NCBI RefSeq assembly: GCF_004000435.1
Contig: NZ_RBVZ01000003.1
Span: forward strand, 248,001 to 312,000
Direction of reading: 5' to 3'
From: Alexandriicola marinus
GTDB taxonomy: Bacteria; Pseudomonadota; Alphaproteobacteria; Rhodobacterales; Rhodobacteraceae
DNA: 64,000 nt
Shown piece after piece: positions 33,799 to 44,104 of the stretch (within the stretch, counting starts at the first letter, position 1; each line of letters opens with the position of its first letter). Both the position numbers and the translations under genes were made by a program. Under the pieces are notes generated by a model. The model saw nothing but the letters and a program-made list of their open reading frames with translations, had not been told where the DNA came from and did no database searches.

Positions 33799-36700
33799 TC
33801 AGCCGATCTCGGCAAGCCGGGCCAGACCGTCGCGCAACTTGGCCTCTTCTTCCTTGCGGGCCGCGAGGTTGCCGCGCGCCTCTTCGACCACCTCGTCCGG
33901 GGCGGAGGCCACGAAATTGGGGTTGTTCAGCCGCCCCTCGAGCCCGCCGATTTCCTTCATCAGCTTGTCGATGGCCTTGGTCAGGCGGGCCTTTTCGGCC
34001 TCGACGTCGATGATGTCGGCCAGGGGCAGGCAGAAGGTCGCGCCCGGCACCGGAACGGTGATCGCCCCCTTCGGCGCGACATCCGTTGCCTTGATGGAGT
34101 CGATCCGGGCCAGCTTGCGGATCAGGCTGTCGTTGTTCTCGAGCGCCATTTCCGCCGCCGCATCGCTGTCGAGTTTCAGAACGGGGATCTGAAGGCCGGC
34201 CGGCACGTTCATCTGCGACCGCGCCGAACGGACACCCTCGATCAGTGCGATCGTCCAGCCCATTTCGGCATCCGAGGCACCGTCGGCCAGGTCGGAGGCG
34301 GTATAGGTCGGCCAGGCCGCATGAACGAGCATGCCGTCACGCGTGTGCGACAGCTGCCACAGCTCTTCGGTGATGAAGGGCATGATCGGGTGCAGCATGA
34401 TCAGGCATTGATCGAGGACCCAACCCATCACCTCGCGGGTTTCGATCTGTTCAACCTCGCTGCCGTCCAGGAGCAGTGGCTTGGACAATTCGACATACCA
34501 GTCGCAGACCTTGCCCCAGACAAAGGTATAGAGCGCGTTGGCCGCGTCGTTGAACCGGTAGGCGGCAAGGGCTGCATCCACCTCTTCGCGGACGCGGGCG
34601 GTCTCGCCGATGATCCAGCGGTTTACGGTGCGGGTGGCGGTGACGTCTGCGGCAGAGTTGATCGTCAGGCGGCGCGCTTCGAAGACGCCGTTCATCTCGG
34701 CGAAGCGGCAGGCATTCCAAAGCTTGGTGCCGAAATTGCGGTAACCAGTTATCTTGTCCTTCGACAATTTCAGAACGCCGCCAAGGGCTGCCATCTGCGC
34801 ATTGGTGAAGCGCAGGGCATCGGCGCCGAATTCGTCAACGATCTCAAGCGGGTCGATGACGTTGCCCGTCGTCTTCGACATCTTCTTGCCCTTCTCGTCG
34901 CGGACAAGCTGATGGAGATAGACGGTATGGAACGGCACCTCGCCGCGCACGGCGATCTGCATCATCATCATCCGGGCGACCCAGAAGAACAGAATGTCAA
35001 AGCCCGTCACGAGAACGTCGGTCGGGTGATACTTGTTCAGCTCGGGCGTTTCCTCGGGCCAGCCCAGCGTCCCGATGGGCCAGAGCCCCGACGAGAACCA
35101 GGTGTCGAGCACGTCGGCATCGCGCCAGATCGGATAGACCAGGTGGGTGGGGTCGCCACTTGTCGTGTAATCGGCGAGCGATCCGGCCATGACGTGCAGC
35201 GCCTCGGCCCGGTCGGCCACTTCGACGATGCGCGCGGCCGAGATCGGGACGGGCGTGTCTTCGAGTTCCTTGCGGAAGGCGGCGGTCACGGCATCCGCGT
35301 CGGCGGCACAATGCTTGACCAGCCCCAGATGAACCATGCCGTCCGTGAGAAGGCGGCCCATCTCGACCATGTCGAGATCGCCATCGCCCTCGTCATCGAC
35401 GAAATCGGGCGCCGACAGGTCGAAACCGTACCAGACGGGGATCTGGTGGCCCCACCACAGCTGACGCGAGATGCACCACGGCTCGATATTCTCAAGCCAG
35501 TGATAATAGGTCTTCTCGCCGCTTTCGGGCATGATCGTGACCTCGCCCTTGCGCACGGCATCAAGCGCCGGGCCCACGATCTTGGCGGTGTCGACGAACC
35601 ACTGATCGGTCAGCATCGGCTCAATCACCACTTTCGAGCGGTCGCCGAAGGGCTGCATGATCGGCTTGTCCTCGACCGTGATCATCAGGCCCTCGGCGTC
35701 GATGTCGGCCACGACCCGCTCACGCGCCTCGAACCGGTCGAGGCCGCGATATTCATCGGGCACAAGGTTGATCGCGTCGATCTCTTCCTCGTCGAAGGGC
35801 GCCCCTTTGGCAAAGGCCTGCGCGCGGGCGGCCTCTTCGGCGTAGGGGGCGCCGTCATCGCGCATCTGCCCTCGGGTATCCATCAACCGGTAGCAGGGGA
35901 TCTTGCCACGACGCGCCACGGCATAGTCGTTGAAATCATGTGCGCCCGTGATCTTGACCGCGCCCGAGCCGAAATCGGGATCGGGGTAATCGTCATGGAT
36001 GATCGGGATCAGGCGGCGGTGCTCTTTCGGGCCGACGGGGATCTCGCACATCATGCCGACGATGGGGGCGTAGCGTTCGTCCTTGGGATTTACGGCCACC
36101 GCACCGTCGCCAAGCATCGTCTCGGGCCGGGTGGTGGCGATCGAGATATAATCCCGCTCCTCGCGGAAAGTGACATTCCCGTCCTCGTCCTTTTCGAGGT
36201 ATTCGTAGGTCGCACCACCGGCCAGCGGATATTTGAAGTGCCACATATGGCCCGCGATTTCGATGTTTTCGACCTCGAGATCCGAGATCGCGGTTTCGAA
36301 ATGCGGGTCCCAATTGACCAGCCGCTTGCCGCGGTAGATCAGGCCCTTGTCGTACATGTCGACAAAGACCTTGATCACGGCATCGTGGAAATTGGCGCTG
36401 TTCTCGTGGCCCGTGCGCCGGTCGCCGGGAGCGCCGGCCATGGTGAATGCGTTGCGATCCCAGTCGCACGAACAGCCAAGCCGTTTCAGCTGTTCGACGA
36501 TGGTGCCGCCGAATTCGCCCTTCCATTCCCAGACCTTCTCGAGGAATTCCTCGCGTGTCAGGTCGGTGCGGCGCTTGCCTTCTTCGGCCATCAGCTTCTT
36601 TTCGACCTGAAGCTGGGTCGCGATGCCGGCGTGATCCTGCCCGGGCTGCCAGAGCGTGTCGAAGCCCCGCATCCGGTGCCAGCGGACAAGGATGTCCTGA

Positions 36701-36882
36701 AGCGTGTTGTTGAAGGCATGGCCCACATGCAGCGCGCCCGTGACGTTGGGCGGCGGGATCATGACGGTGAAGGTTTCATCGCGCGAGGCGTTGGCGCCAG
36801 CGCGAAACGCACCGGCCTCGACCCAGTCGCGATAGATCCGGGCCTCAGACTCTTGGGGCTGGAACGTCTTTTCCATCGGCAT
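33799..36882 (-). CDS. valS: Valyl-tRNA synthetase
   Basis: A 1027-residue class I synthetase charging tRNA-Val. Motifs are [15 protein letters not shown] (HIGH equivalent HVGH, about residue 50), the editing domain, [15 protein letters not shown] (KMSKS equivalent), the anticodon-binding domain with ITEELWQ and a C-terminal coiled coil ([19 protein letters not shown]). ATG 36882 has GGAG 8 nt upstream and is preferred over the Met two codons later. The length is on the long side but normal for alphaproteobacteria. Confidence 0.97.
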   Translation of the reverse strand: MPMEKTFQPQESEARIYRDWVEAGAFRAGANASRDETFTVMIPPPNVTGALHVGHAFNNTLQDILVRWHRMRGFDTLWQPGQDHAGIATQLQVEKKLMAEEGKRRTDLTREEFLEKVWEWKGEFGGTIVEQLKRLGCSCDWDRNAFTMAGAPGDRRTGHENSANFHDAVIKVFVDMYDKGLIYRGKRLVNWDPHFETAISDLEVENIEIAGHMWHFKYPLAGGATYEYLEKDEDGNVTFREERDYISIATTRPETMLGDGAVAVNPKDERYAPIVGMMCEIPVGPKEHRRLIPIIHDDYPDPDFGSGAVKITGAHDFNDYAVARRGKIPCYRLMDTRGQMRDDGAPYAEEAARAQAFAKGAPFDEEEIDAINLVPDEYRGLDRFEARERVVADIDAEGLMITVEDKPIMQPFGDRSKVVIEPMLTDQWFVDTAKIVGPALDAVRKGEVTIMPESGEKTYYHWLENIEPWCISRQLWWGHQIPVWYGFDLSAPDFVDDEGDGDLDMVEMGRLLTDGMVHLGLVKHCAADADAVTAAFRKELEDTPVPISAARIVEVADRAEALHVMAGSLADYTTSGDPTHLVYPIWRDADVLDTWFSSGLWPIGTLGWPEETPELNKYHPTDVLVTGFDILFFWVARMMMMQIAVRGEVPFHTVYLHQLVRDEKGKKMSKTTGNVIDPLEIVDEFGADALRFTNAQMAALGGVLKLSKDKITGYRNFGTKLWNACRFAEMNGVFEARRLTINSAADVTATRTVNRWIIGETARVREEVDAALAAYRFNDAANALYTFVWGKVCDWYVELSKPLLLDGSEVEQIETREVMGWVLDQCLIMLHPIMPFITEELWQLSHTRDGMLVHAAWPTYTASDLADGASDAEMGWTIALIEGVRSARSQMNVPAGLQIPVLKLDSDAAAEMALENNDSLIRKLARIDSIKATDVAPKGAITVPVPGATFCLPLADIIDVEAEKARLTKAIDKLMKEIGGLEGRLNNPNFVASAPDEVVEEARGNLAARKEEEAKLRDGLARLAEIG

Positions 36883-37037
36883 GGGGCTGGCTCCTGTTGC
36901 AATCGGGCGCCTTGCATCTAGCGTGCCGGCGATCGAAGTGAAAGGGGGATGGCCCTTTTGGCGCGCGGATGCTGGACAGTGGCGGCAGGACCGCTAGGGT
37001 CTGATCCGGCAAAACCGAGGGAGCATCAGGGATCGTC

Positions 37038-39335
37038 ATGGAAAAGTTTGGTCGCAGTCAGCCTGTCAAACGTGTCGAGGATATCCGGTTCCTGACCGGT
37101 AAGGGCCGCTACATCGCCGACGAGACCCCTGAAGGCGCGCTGGCGGGATTTGTCGTGCGCTCGCCGATGGCGCATGGGCGCATCGTCTCCCTTGATGTGT
37201 CGGCGGCAGAAGCGGCCGATGGCGTGCACCTCGTGCTGACCGCCGACCGCCTGATCGAGGCAGGTGTGCGGATCGGCATGTCGGGCGCGCGGGTGACGAA
37301 TATCGACGGAACCAAGGGCGCACGTCCCGAACGCCCGATCCTGGCCCGTGGCAAGGTACGCTACGTGGGCGAGGCGATCGCCTTCATCGTGGCTGACACG
37401 CTGCTGCAGGCCAAGGACGCGGCCGAACTCGTCGAGATCGAGATCGAGGATGAACCCGCCCATGTGCGGGTCGAGGTTGGCGGGCCGGAGTTGCATGAGG
37501 GCGTTCCCGACAACAGGGCCTTCCACTATGGGCTGGGCGACAAGGGCGCGACCGACGCCGCCCTTGCGTCTGCGGCCAAGGTGGTCACGGTCGAGGTTCC
37601 CGACCAGCGGATCATCGTCAATTCCATGGAGCCGCGCGGCGTCACGGCCCATACCGGCGACGGCCGGTTGCATGTCGCGGTGAACGGGCAGGGCGTCTGG
37701 GGGCCGCGCGACGATCTGGCCAAGCATTTCGGCATCGACAAGAGCGAGGTCCATGTCACAACTCCCGATGTGGGCGGCGGATTTGGGATGAAGGGCTTCA
37801 CCTATCCCGAATTGTTCCTTGTGGCGCAATCGGCCCGGGTTCTGGACAAGCCCGTCCATTGGATGTCGGAACGCACCGAGGCGATGCTGAGCGACAATGG
37901 CGGACGCGATCTGACGACCACGGCGACCATCGGGTTCGATGCGAACAACCGCATCGTGGCCTACAAGCTGTCGTCCATCGCCAACATGGGCGCTTACAAT
38001 TCGGGCTTTGCCCAGAACATCCAGACCGAGCTTTTCTCCAAGGTGATGCCCGGCACCTACGATATCCAGACCGCGTGGATGGAATGCGTGGGCGTCTATA
38101 CCAACACCGCACCCGTCGATGCCTATCGCGGGGCAGGGCGGCCCGAGGCGATTTTCGTGCTGGAACGCACGATCGAATTCGCCGCCCGCACGCTGGGCAT
38201 CGATCCATGGGAACTGCGCCGGATCAACTTCATCCGGCCGGACCAGTTTCCCTATACCTCTGTGACGGGCATGACGTATGACGTGGGCGAATTCGACAAG
38301 GTCCTGACCCGCGCCGAGGCCGAGGCGGACAAGGCCGGCTTTGCCGCGCGGCGTGCGGCGTCGCGGCAGGCGGGCAAGCTGCGCGGCATGGGGCTGTGCT
38401 ATTACATCGAGTCGATCCTCGGCGACAAACAAGAGACGACGACCGTCGTCTTTGCCGAGGATGGCACGGTCGAGATCCATGTGGGGACGCAGTCGAACGG
38501 TCAGGGCCACGAGACGGTCTTTACCCAGTTCCTTGCCGATCAGACGGGCATCCCGGCCGATCGTATTCGCCTTGTTCAGGGCGATACGGATGTGATCGCC
38601 AAGGGCGGTGGCACCGGCGGGTCGCGCTCGGTCACGGTGCAGAACACCGCGACACTGGCCACGGTCGAGACGATGGTCGAGGCGTTCGGCGCCTATCTTG
38701 CGGAAAAAGAGGGGGCCAAGGCCGAGGACATCACCTTCGATGACGAGACGTTCCGTATCCCCGGCTCTAACCTCACGCCCACGATGCTGGAAGTGGCCGA
38801 CATGGCCCGCGAAGATGGCCGGACGGACCTCTTGCGCCATACCAGGACGATCGAACTCGAGAACCGGTCCTTCCCGAACGGCGCCCACGTGGCCGAGGTC
38901 GAGATCGATCCCGAAACAGGCGTGACCCGGGTCGACCGCTATACCGTCGTTGACGATTTCGGCAACCTGATCAACCCGATGCTGGCCGAAGGCCAGGTCC
39001 ATGGCGGGGTGGCGCAGGGGCTGGGGCAGGCCCTGACCGAACGCGCGGTGTTCGACGAGGACGGTCAGCTGCTCACGGCAACGTTCATGGACTACGCGAT
39101 GCCGCGGGCCGACGATATGCCCATGATCTCGTTCACGTCGGAACCCACGCCCTCGCTCTATAATCCCATGGGGATGAAGGGTTGCGGCGAGGCCGGGACC
39201 GTCGGTGCTTTGGCGGCGGTCGTCAACGCCATTCAGGATGCGGTCTGGGAGTTCGGGATCACCGAACTGGAAATGCCGTTCACGCCGCATCGCGTCTGGT
39301 CGATGCTGCAAGAGAGGATGCGTGAAGCTTCGTGA
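37038..39335 (+). CDS. Xanthine dehydrogenase-family molybdopterin subunit (form II CoxL-like), orphan
   Basis: A 765-residue large subunit of the molybdenum hydroxylase family. The N-terminal part has FLTGKGRYIAD and the Ald_Xan_dh region; DVGGGFGMKG and APVDAYRGAGRPEA follow. The active-site loop AYRGAGR is the form II version, not the CSFR-containing form I CO dehydrogenase loop. GTGGSRSV and GMKGCGEAGTVG (catalytic Glu region) complete it. Such enzymes need FAD and 2Fe-2S subunits, and neither is adjacent. The substrate is unknown; it may hydroxylate an aromatic or N-heterocyclic carbon. Confidence 0.9.
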   Translation: MEKFGRSQPVKRVEDIRFLTGKGRYIADETPEGALAGFVVRSPMAHGRIVSLDVSAAEAADGVHLVLTADRLIEAGVRIGMSGARVTNIDGTKGARPERPILARGKVRYVGEAIAFIVADTLLQAKDAAELVEIEIEDEPAHVRVEVGGPELHEGVPDNRAFHYGLGDKGATDAALASAAKVVTVEVPDQRIIVNSMEPRGVTAHTGDGRLHVAVNGQGVWGPRDDLAKHFGIDKSEVHVTTPDVGGGFGMKGFTYPELFLVAQSARVLDKPVHWMSERTEAMLSDNGGRDLTTTATIGFDANNRIVAYKLSSIANMGAYNSGFAQNIQTELFSKVMPGTYDIQTAWMECVGVYTNTAPVDAYRGAGRPEAIFVLERTIEFAARTLGIDPWELRRINFIRPDQFPYTSVTGMTYDVGEFDKVLTRAEAEADKAGFAARRAASRQAGKLRGMGLCYYIESILGDKQETTTVVFAEDGTVEIHVGTQSNGQGHETVFTQFLADQTGIPADRIRLVQGDTDVIAKGGGTGGSRSVTVQNTATLATVETMVEAFGAYLAEKEGAKAEDITFDDETFRIPGSNLTPTMLEVADMAREDGRTDLLRHTRTIELENRSFPNGAHVAEVEIDPETGVTRVDRYTVVDDFGNLINPMLAEGQVHGGVAQGLGQALTERAVFDEDGQLLTATFMDYAMPRADDMPMISFTSEPTPSLYNPMGMKGCGEAGTVGALAAVVNAIQDAVWEFGITELEMPFTPHRVWSMLQERMREAS

Positions 39336-40425
39336 CTGGATCCTCCGCCTCGCGAGGCGGAGCCCGCGGCGCAAGGATGCCCGGCTCCGCCACAGGGGGG
39401 CTGCGACCCATGTCATCATCCTCGACGGAACCATGTCATCGCTTCGGCGTGGCCGAGAGACGAATGCCGGCAAGACGTTCAAGCTGTTGCGCGAGGTCGG
39501 GCTGACCGCCAACCTGACGGTCTATTACGAGGCGGGCATCCAGTGGCCCGACTGGTCATCGACGCTTGACGTGATGATGGGCCGGGGCATCAACCGGCAG
39601 ATCGAACGCGCCTATGGCGTTCTGGCCTCGCGGTGGCGAGACGGCGACCGGATCATCCTCGTGGGCTATTCGAGGGGCGCCTATGCCGTGAGGTCCCTGG
39701 CCGGGCTGATCGGCCGCGTCGGGCTCGTGCGTCATAACGATGCCAATGTGCGCAACATCCGGCAGGCCTATCGCCATTACCGGATCGGGGCCGACACCCG
39801 GACCATCGCCGATTTCAGGTCGGCCTTCTGCCATCACGACGTGCAGATCGAGGCGGTGTGCGTCTGGGATACGGTCAAGGCGCTGGGCCTTCGGCTGCCG
39901 ATCCTGTGGCGCTGGACCGAAGCGCGACACAGCTTTCACGATCATGCGCTGGGACCGCAGGTCAGAAACGGGTTCCATGCCCTCGCGCTTGATGAAACAC
40001 GCGAGGTCTTTGCCCCCATCCTCTGGAGGACCGATTCCGCTCGGCCCGGACGGATCGAGCAGGTCTGGTTCAAGGGTACCCATGGCGACGTGGGCGGCCA
40101 GATCAACGACATGCTGGAGGCGCGTCCGTTGGCCAATATCCCGCTTGTCTGGATGCTTGAACGGCTTGTCATGAGTGGCGTGCCGCTGCCCGATGGATGG
40201 CAGGCGAGGTTTCCCTGCGATCCGTCGGCCCCCTCGATCGGGACGTGGCGCGGATGGGGAAAGATCTTCGTGATCCGGGAGCGCCGGATCTGCGGCACAG
40301 ACCCCTCAGAGCGTTTGCACCCGACGGTCGATCGCGAGGTTCCCGGCCTTTCGGCCCGGAGCCAGGCGTTGAACGCGCCCTCCGGCCAGGAGCCGGAAGG
40401 CAAGGTCGATCAGGCGACTTCCTGA
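39322..40425 (+). CDS. DUF2235 alpha/beta hydrolase
   Basis: A 367-residue protein of the DUF2235/Tle1-like group. It has ATHVIILDGTMSS near the N terminus, nucleophile elbow VGYSRGAYAVRSLAG, a likely Asp in VWDTVKALGL and His in KGTHGDVGG, consistent with a Ser-Asp-His hydrolase (phospholipase-like). The start is GTG 39322, overlapping the CoxL-type gene by 14 bp, because the first strand precedes any later ATG. Its end overlaps the convergent metF by 16 bp. No VgrG, PAAR or other type VI component is nearby, so an effector role is unsupported. Confidence 0.82.
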   Translation: MKLRDWILRLARRSPRRKDARLRHRGAATHVIILDGTMSSLRRGRETNAGKTFKLLREVGLTANLTVYYEAGIQWPDWSSTLDVMMGRGINRQIERAYGVLASRWRDGDRIILVGYSRGAYAVRSLAGLIGRVGLVRHNDANVRNIRQAYRHYRIGADTRTIADFRSAFCHHDVQIEAVCVWDTVKALGLRLPILWRWTEARHSFHDHALGPQVRNGFHALALDETREVFAPILWRTDSARPGRIEQVWFKGTHGDVGGQINDMLEARPLANIPLVWMLERLVMSGVPLPDGWQARFPCDPSAPSIGTWRGWGKIFVIRERRICGTDPSERLHPTVDREVPGLSARSQALNAPSGQEPEGKVDQATS

Positions 40426-41276
40426 AGCGAGGCCTTTGGCATGATCCCGAGGGCGTGGCACACGTCGCGGGTCAGTTCGGGCCGGTTGAGCGTGTAGAAG
40501 TGCAGATGCTCGACCCCGCCCTGCAGAAGCTCGTCGCAGAGCTCGGTTGCGACGGCGGTCGCCAGAAGCTCGGTCGTGCCGTCGCGGGTCGCGTTCTCGA
40601 ACGCGTCATTGATCACGGCGGGGATCGAGGTTCCGCAGGACTGGGCAAAACGCTTGGCGCCCGACCAGTTCTCGATCGGGAGGATGCCGGGGATGATCGG
40701 CGCGTCGATGCCGGCCTTCACGCAGGCGTCGCGGAACCGGAAGAAGGTCTCTGCCTCGAAGAAGAACTGCGTGATCGCCGAATGGGCGCCCGCGTCGATC
40801 TTGCGCTTGAGGTGGTCGATATCGGCCTGATTGTCCGCGGCATCGGGGTGCTTTTCGGGATAGGCGCCGACGCGAAGACGGAACTTGTTCATCGCTGACA
40901 GCGCCTCGATCAGCTCGACCGAGCCGGAAAAGCCATTTTCGGCAGGCGTGAATTTGCCCTGACCCTTGGGCGGGTCGCCCCGCAGGGCGACGATCTCGCT
41001 TACGCGGGCCTCGGCATAGGCTTCGGCGATTTCCATCGTCTCGGCCTTGGTCGCGTCGACGCATGTCAGGTGCGCCGCGACACGCAGGCCGGAGGTTTTG
41101 TGGATGGTGGCGACGGCCTCGTGGGTGAGCGTCCGGGTCGTGCCACCCGCGCCGTAGGTGACGGACACGAATTCAGGCGCCAGCGGCGCGAGGGTCTGAA
41201 CGCAATCCCAAAGGCGGAAGGATCCTTCGAGCGACTTGGGCGGGAAGAATTCGAAGCTGACGGAGGGTACGGACAT
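40410..41276 (-). CDS. metF: Methylenetetrahydrofolate reductase
   Basis: A 288-residue FAD-dependent TIM barrel reducing 5,10-methylene-THF to 5-methyl-THF for methionine synthesis. Signs are SFEFFPPKS (catalytic Glu region), FVSVTYGAGGTT, AHLTCVD, IVALRGDPP, AYPEKHPDA and ITQFFFEAETF. ATG 41276 is chosen over ATG 41303 because the family start is MSVPSVSFEFFPPK and the regulatory inverted repeat ends just upstream of the longer start. It is divergent from metR, its expected activator. Confidence 0.95.
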   Translation of the reverse strand: MSVPSVSFEFFPPKSLEGSFRLWDCVQTLAPLAPEFVSVTYGAGGTTRTLTHEAVATIHKTSGLRVAAHLTCVDATKAETMEIAEAYAEARVSEIVALRGDPPKGQGKFTPAENGFSGSVELIEALSAMNKFRLRVGAYPEKHPDAADNQADIDHLKRKIDAGAHSAITQFFFEAETFFRFRDACVKAGIDAPIIPGILPIENWSGAKRFAQSCGTSIPAVINDAFENATRDGTTELLATAVATELCDELLQGGVEHLHFYTLNRPELTRDVCHALGIMPKASLQEVA

Positions 41277-41304
41277 GGGAATGCTCTCTGATCTGGACAC
41301 CACC

Positions 41305-41337
41305 TTGTCTCACGCCGCGCTATCTGAGACAAATTCA
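41305..41337. promoter_or_regulatory. metR-metF regulatory repeats (candidate MetR sites)
   Basis: TTGTCTCA (41305-41312) and TGAGACAA (41325-41332) form a perfect 8-bp inverted repeat with a 12-bp spacer. TGAG-N5-TTCA (41325-41337) is one base from the enterobacterial MetR consensus TGAA-N5-TTCA. Both lie in the short gap between metF and the divergent metR gene. Confidence 0.6.
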
Positions 41338-41376
41338 TAACTTTCACTACAAACATGAAGCCGGCTCACATACATC

Positions 41377-42297
41377 ATGCCCATGCATATCGAATTTCGC
41401 CATCTGCGCACGATCAAGGCCATTCATGATACCGGCGGGCTGGCCCGCGCGGCCGAGCAGCTGAACATCACCCAAAGCGCGCTGAGCCACCAGATCAAGG
41501 GCATCGAGGATCAGGCGGGGGTTGAGTTGTTCGTGCGCCGCTCGAAACCCCTCAAACTGTCGTCGGCGGGGCGCAAGTTATTGGACGCGGCCGAGAAAAT
41601 ACTGCCCCAGATCGCGGAACTCGAGGCGGAATTCTCGGGCCTTGTCAGCGGAAGATCGGGCCGGTTGCACATCGCGATCGAATGCCACGCATGTTTCGAA
41701 TGGTTGTTTCCCGTGCTGGAACGGTTCCGTCAGGCCTGGCCCGATGTGGATGTGGACATCCGGCCCGGCCTCGCCTTCGATGCGCTGCCGGCCCTCAAGC
41801 GCGAGGATGTGGATCTCGTGATCTCGTCCGATCCCGAGGACCTTCCCGAAACAGATTTCACGCCGCTGTTCGATTACGAACCGGTCTTCGTAGCCTCGAG
41901 CCAGCATCCCCTTGCGCAGAAGGACGTCATCGAGGCCGAGGATTTCCGGGGCCAGACGCTGATCACCTATCCAGTCGAACGGTCGCGGCTGGACATCTTT
42001 TCGCAATTGCTGACACCCGCCAAGGTCGAACCCGAGGCCGTGCGCAAGGTCGAGCTGACGGCAGTGATCCTGCTTCTGGTGGCATCGAACCGTGGCGTGG
42101 CGGTCCTGCCCGACTGGGTTGTCCGGCAGGAGCGCTACAAGTCCGACTATGTCGCGCGCCCGCTCGTTAAGGATCGCGAACGGATCGTCCGCCGGCTTTA
42201 TGCCGCGACCCGGGCCGAGGATACGCAAAGGCCCTTCATGGCGCATCTTGTCCGGCTTGCCCGGCAAGAGGCCGTCAAGCTGCAACAGGGCCGTTAG
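41377..42297 (+). CDS. metR: LysR-family regulator MetR
   Basis: A 306-residue LysR protein with HTH TGGLARAAEQLNITQSALSHQ (about residues 19-39) and an effector domain with IECHACFEWLFPVL, a stretch typical of MetR. MetR is induced by homocysteine and activates methionine-synthesis genes. The position divergent to metF agrees. ATG 41377 or 41383 (MHIEFRHL) may be the start; neither has a strong RBS. Confidence 0.88.
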   Translation: MPMHIEFRHLRTIKAIHDTGGLARAAEQLNITQSALSHQIKGIEDQAGVELFVRRSKPLKLSSAGRKLLDAAEKILPQIAELEAEFSGLVSGRSGRLHIAIECHACFEWLFPVLERFRQAWPDVDVDIRPGLAFDALPALKREDVDLVISSDPEDLPETDFTPLFDYEPVFVASSQHPLAQKDVIEAEDFRGQTLITYPVERSRLDIFSQLLTPAKVEPEAVRKVELTAVILLLVASNRGVAVLPDWVVRQERYKSDYVARPLVKDRERIVRRLYAATRAEDTQRPFMAHLVRLARQEAVKLQQGR

Positions 42298-42371
42298 CGC
42301 CCGCCCCTTGCCGGGGCGCGGGCGAGGGCCTATACGCCGCGTCTCAGAACCCAAGGACGAAAGGCGGACCC

Positions 42372-43166
42372 ATGGTCGGCAGCGCGAACCTCAATGTCAT
42401 GATCCGCACGGCCCGCAAGGCGGGGCGCGCGCTTGTGAAGGATTTCGGCGAGGTCGAGAACCTTCAGGTCTCTGCCAAGGGCCCGGCAGATTTCGTGAGC
42501 CGTGCCGATCGTCAGGCCGAAGAGATGATCCGCGCCGACCTCATGGAAGCGCGGCCCACCTACGGGTTCCTCGGCGAAGAGAGCAAGGAAATCGAAGGGG
42601 ACGATCCGACGCGGCGCTGGATCGTCGATCCGCTGGACGGAACGACGAACTTCCTGCACGGCCTGCCGCATTGGGCGGTGTCGATCGCGCTGGAACACAA
42701 GGGCCAGATCGTGGCCGGCGTGATCCATGACCCGGTCAAGGCCGAGACCTTCTTTGCCGAGAAGGGCGAGGGCGCGTGGCTGAACGAAAGCCGCCTGCGC
42801 GTTTCGGGTCGCACGCGGATGAACGAATCCATCTTTGCCACCGGCGTGCCTTTTGCGGGCAAGCGGACCCTTCCCGCCACGCTGCAGGATCTTGCGCGTC
42901 TAATGCCGGAATCCGCCGGCGTGCGGCGGTACGGTGCCGCGGCGCTTGACCTCGCCTATGTGGCGGCTGGCCGATACGAAGGCTATTGGGAACGCGAACT
43001 GCATCCGTGGGACATCGCGGCTGGCATCGTGATCGTGCGCGAGGCCGGCGGCATGATCGGCCCGATCCGCGACGGGCACGATCCGCTGCGCGACGGTGAC
43101 ATCATTGCCGCGAATGGCGAGATTTTCGAAAAGTTCGCCCGCATCATCCGTCATCGGGACGGCTAG
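42372..43166 (+). CDS. suhB: Inositol monophosphatase family protein
   Basis: A 264-residue Mg-dependent phosphatase. Metal-site motifs are GEES (residues about 73-76), WIVDPLDGTTNFLHG (about 85-99) and WDIAAGIVIVREAGG (about 213-227). In bacteria SuhB may act on inositol phosphates or in ribosomal RNA transcription. It lies after metR on the same strand with a 74-bp gap. An AAGGCG-like RBS precedes ATG 42372. Confidence 0.9.
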   Translation: MVGSANLNVMIRTARKAGRALVKDFGEVENLQVSAKGPADFVSRADRQAEEMIRADLMEARPTYGFLGEESKEIEGDDPTRRWIVDPLDGTTNFLHGLPHWAVSIALEHKGQIVAGVIHDPVKAETFFAEKGEGAWLNESRLRVSGRTRMNESIFATGVPFAGKRTLPATLQDLARLMPESAGVRRYGAAALDLAYVAAGRYEGYWERELHPWDIAAGIVIVREAGGMIGPIRDGHDPLRDGDIIAANGEIFEKFARIIRHRDG

Positions 43167-43282
43167 CTCCTTCGGTCCAACCCGCCTGTTTCCAGAGCGT
43201 GAGCGCCTCCCTCACAAGGGTCTGGAGCGGATCAGACGCCCGTGGTAGCGTTCCATCCGGAGTTGTGTTGGTAGGAGGAAAT

Positions 43283-44089
43283 ATGCTGAAACCTTTACGA
43301 GTGATCGCGGCTTCGGCGATCGCGATGACGCTGGCCGCGACAACGGCCAACGCCGCGACTTGCGGAAATGACGCGAGCGGGTTCAATCGCTGGAAACAGG
43401 AATTCGCAGCCGAGGCCGCGGCCGCAGGTGTCGGGCAAGCGGGGCTGCAGGCTCTGGCGGGTGCGACCTATGCAACGCGCACGATCGCGGCGGATCGCAA
43501 CCAGAGGGGTGTGCGTTATTCGCTGGACGAGTTCATCCGGATCAGGCTGGGGTCGCTCGATGGGTTTTCGGCGCAGGTGCGCAACCGCATCAACAGCAAC
43601 CCCGCCTTCTACCAGTCGCTGGAAAATGCCTACGGCGTGCCGGCGGGTATTCTCGTGGCGATCCACGGCATGGAGACGGGCTTCGGCAACTTCATGGGCA
43701 ATGAAAACGTCGTGAGTTCGATCCTAACGGTGGCCTATGACTGCCGCCGGTCGGATTTCTTCACCCCCCATGCGCTGGCCGCGTTGCAGATGGTCGATCG
43801 CGGCATGCTGTCGCCAAGCCAGAACGGTGCCGCCCATGGCGAGCTGGGTCACACGCAGTTTCTGCCCGGCAATGCGCTGCGCTATGGCGTGGATGCCAAT
43901 GGCGATGGCCGGATCGATCTTTACAGCCTGGCCGATTCGATGGCCTCGACGGCGAATTTCCTCCGTCAGAAGGGCTGGCAGCCCGGGCAACCCTTCAACG
44001 AGGGCACCCGGAATTTCCAGGTCCTGAACGAATGGAACGCCGCGACCGTCTATCAGCAGGCGATCGCGCTGGTGGCCGAACGGGTCTAA
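43283..44089 (+). CDS. Lytic murein transglycosylase, MltB-like (no peptidoglycan-binding tail)
   Basis: A 268-residue exported protein with signal ASAIAMTLAATTANA. The catalytic part reads AIHGMETGFGNFMGNENVV with the Glu that cleaves the glycan, then TPHALAALQMVDRG, GELGHTQFLPGNALRYGVDANGDG. This is the MltB/SltB family fold; lengths are often 300-400 with an added PG_binding_1 domain, absent here. AGGAGG sits 5 nt before ATG 43283. It would act in the periplasm on peptidoglycan. Confidence 0.87.
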   Translation: MLKPLRVIAASAIAMTLAATTANAATCGNDASGFNRWKQEFAAEAAAAGVGQAGLQALAGATYATRTIAADRNQRGVRYSLDEFIRIRLGSLDGFSAQVRNRINSNPAFYQSLENAYGVPAGILVAIHGMETGFGNFMGNENVVSSILTVAYDCRRSDFFTPHALAALQMVDRGMLSPSQNGAAHGELGHTQFLPGNALRYGVDANGDGRIDLYSLADSMASTANFLRQKGWQPGQPFNEGTRNFQVLNEWNAATVYQQAIALVAERV

Positions 44090-44104
44090 CGACCGGTCGG
44101 TCTA

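Noticed and set aside
34321-36921. 866-codon open frame opposite valS
   Set aside because: Antisense to a clear valyl-tRNA synthetase; low-complexity composition typical of GC-rich shadow frames, and no domain seen.
37026-39512. 828-codon open frame opposite the CoxL-like gene
   Set aside because: Antisense shadow of a well-supported molybdopterin subunit; His/Arg/Gly-rich composition without motifs.
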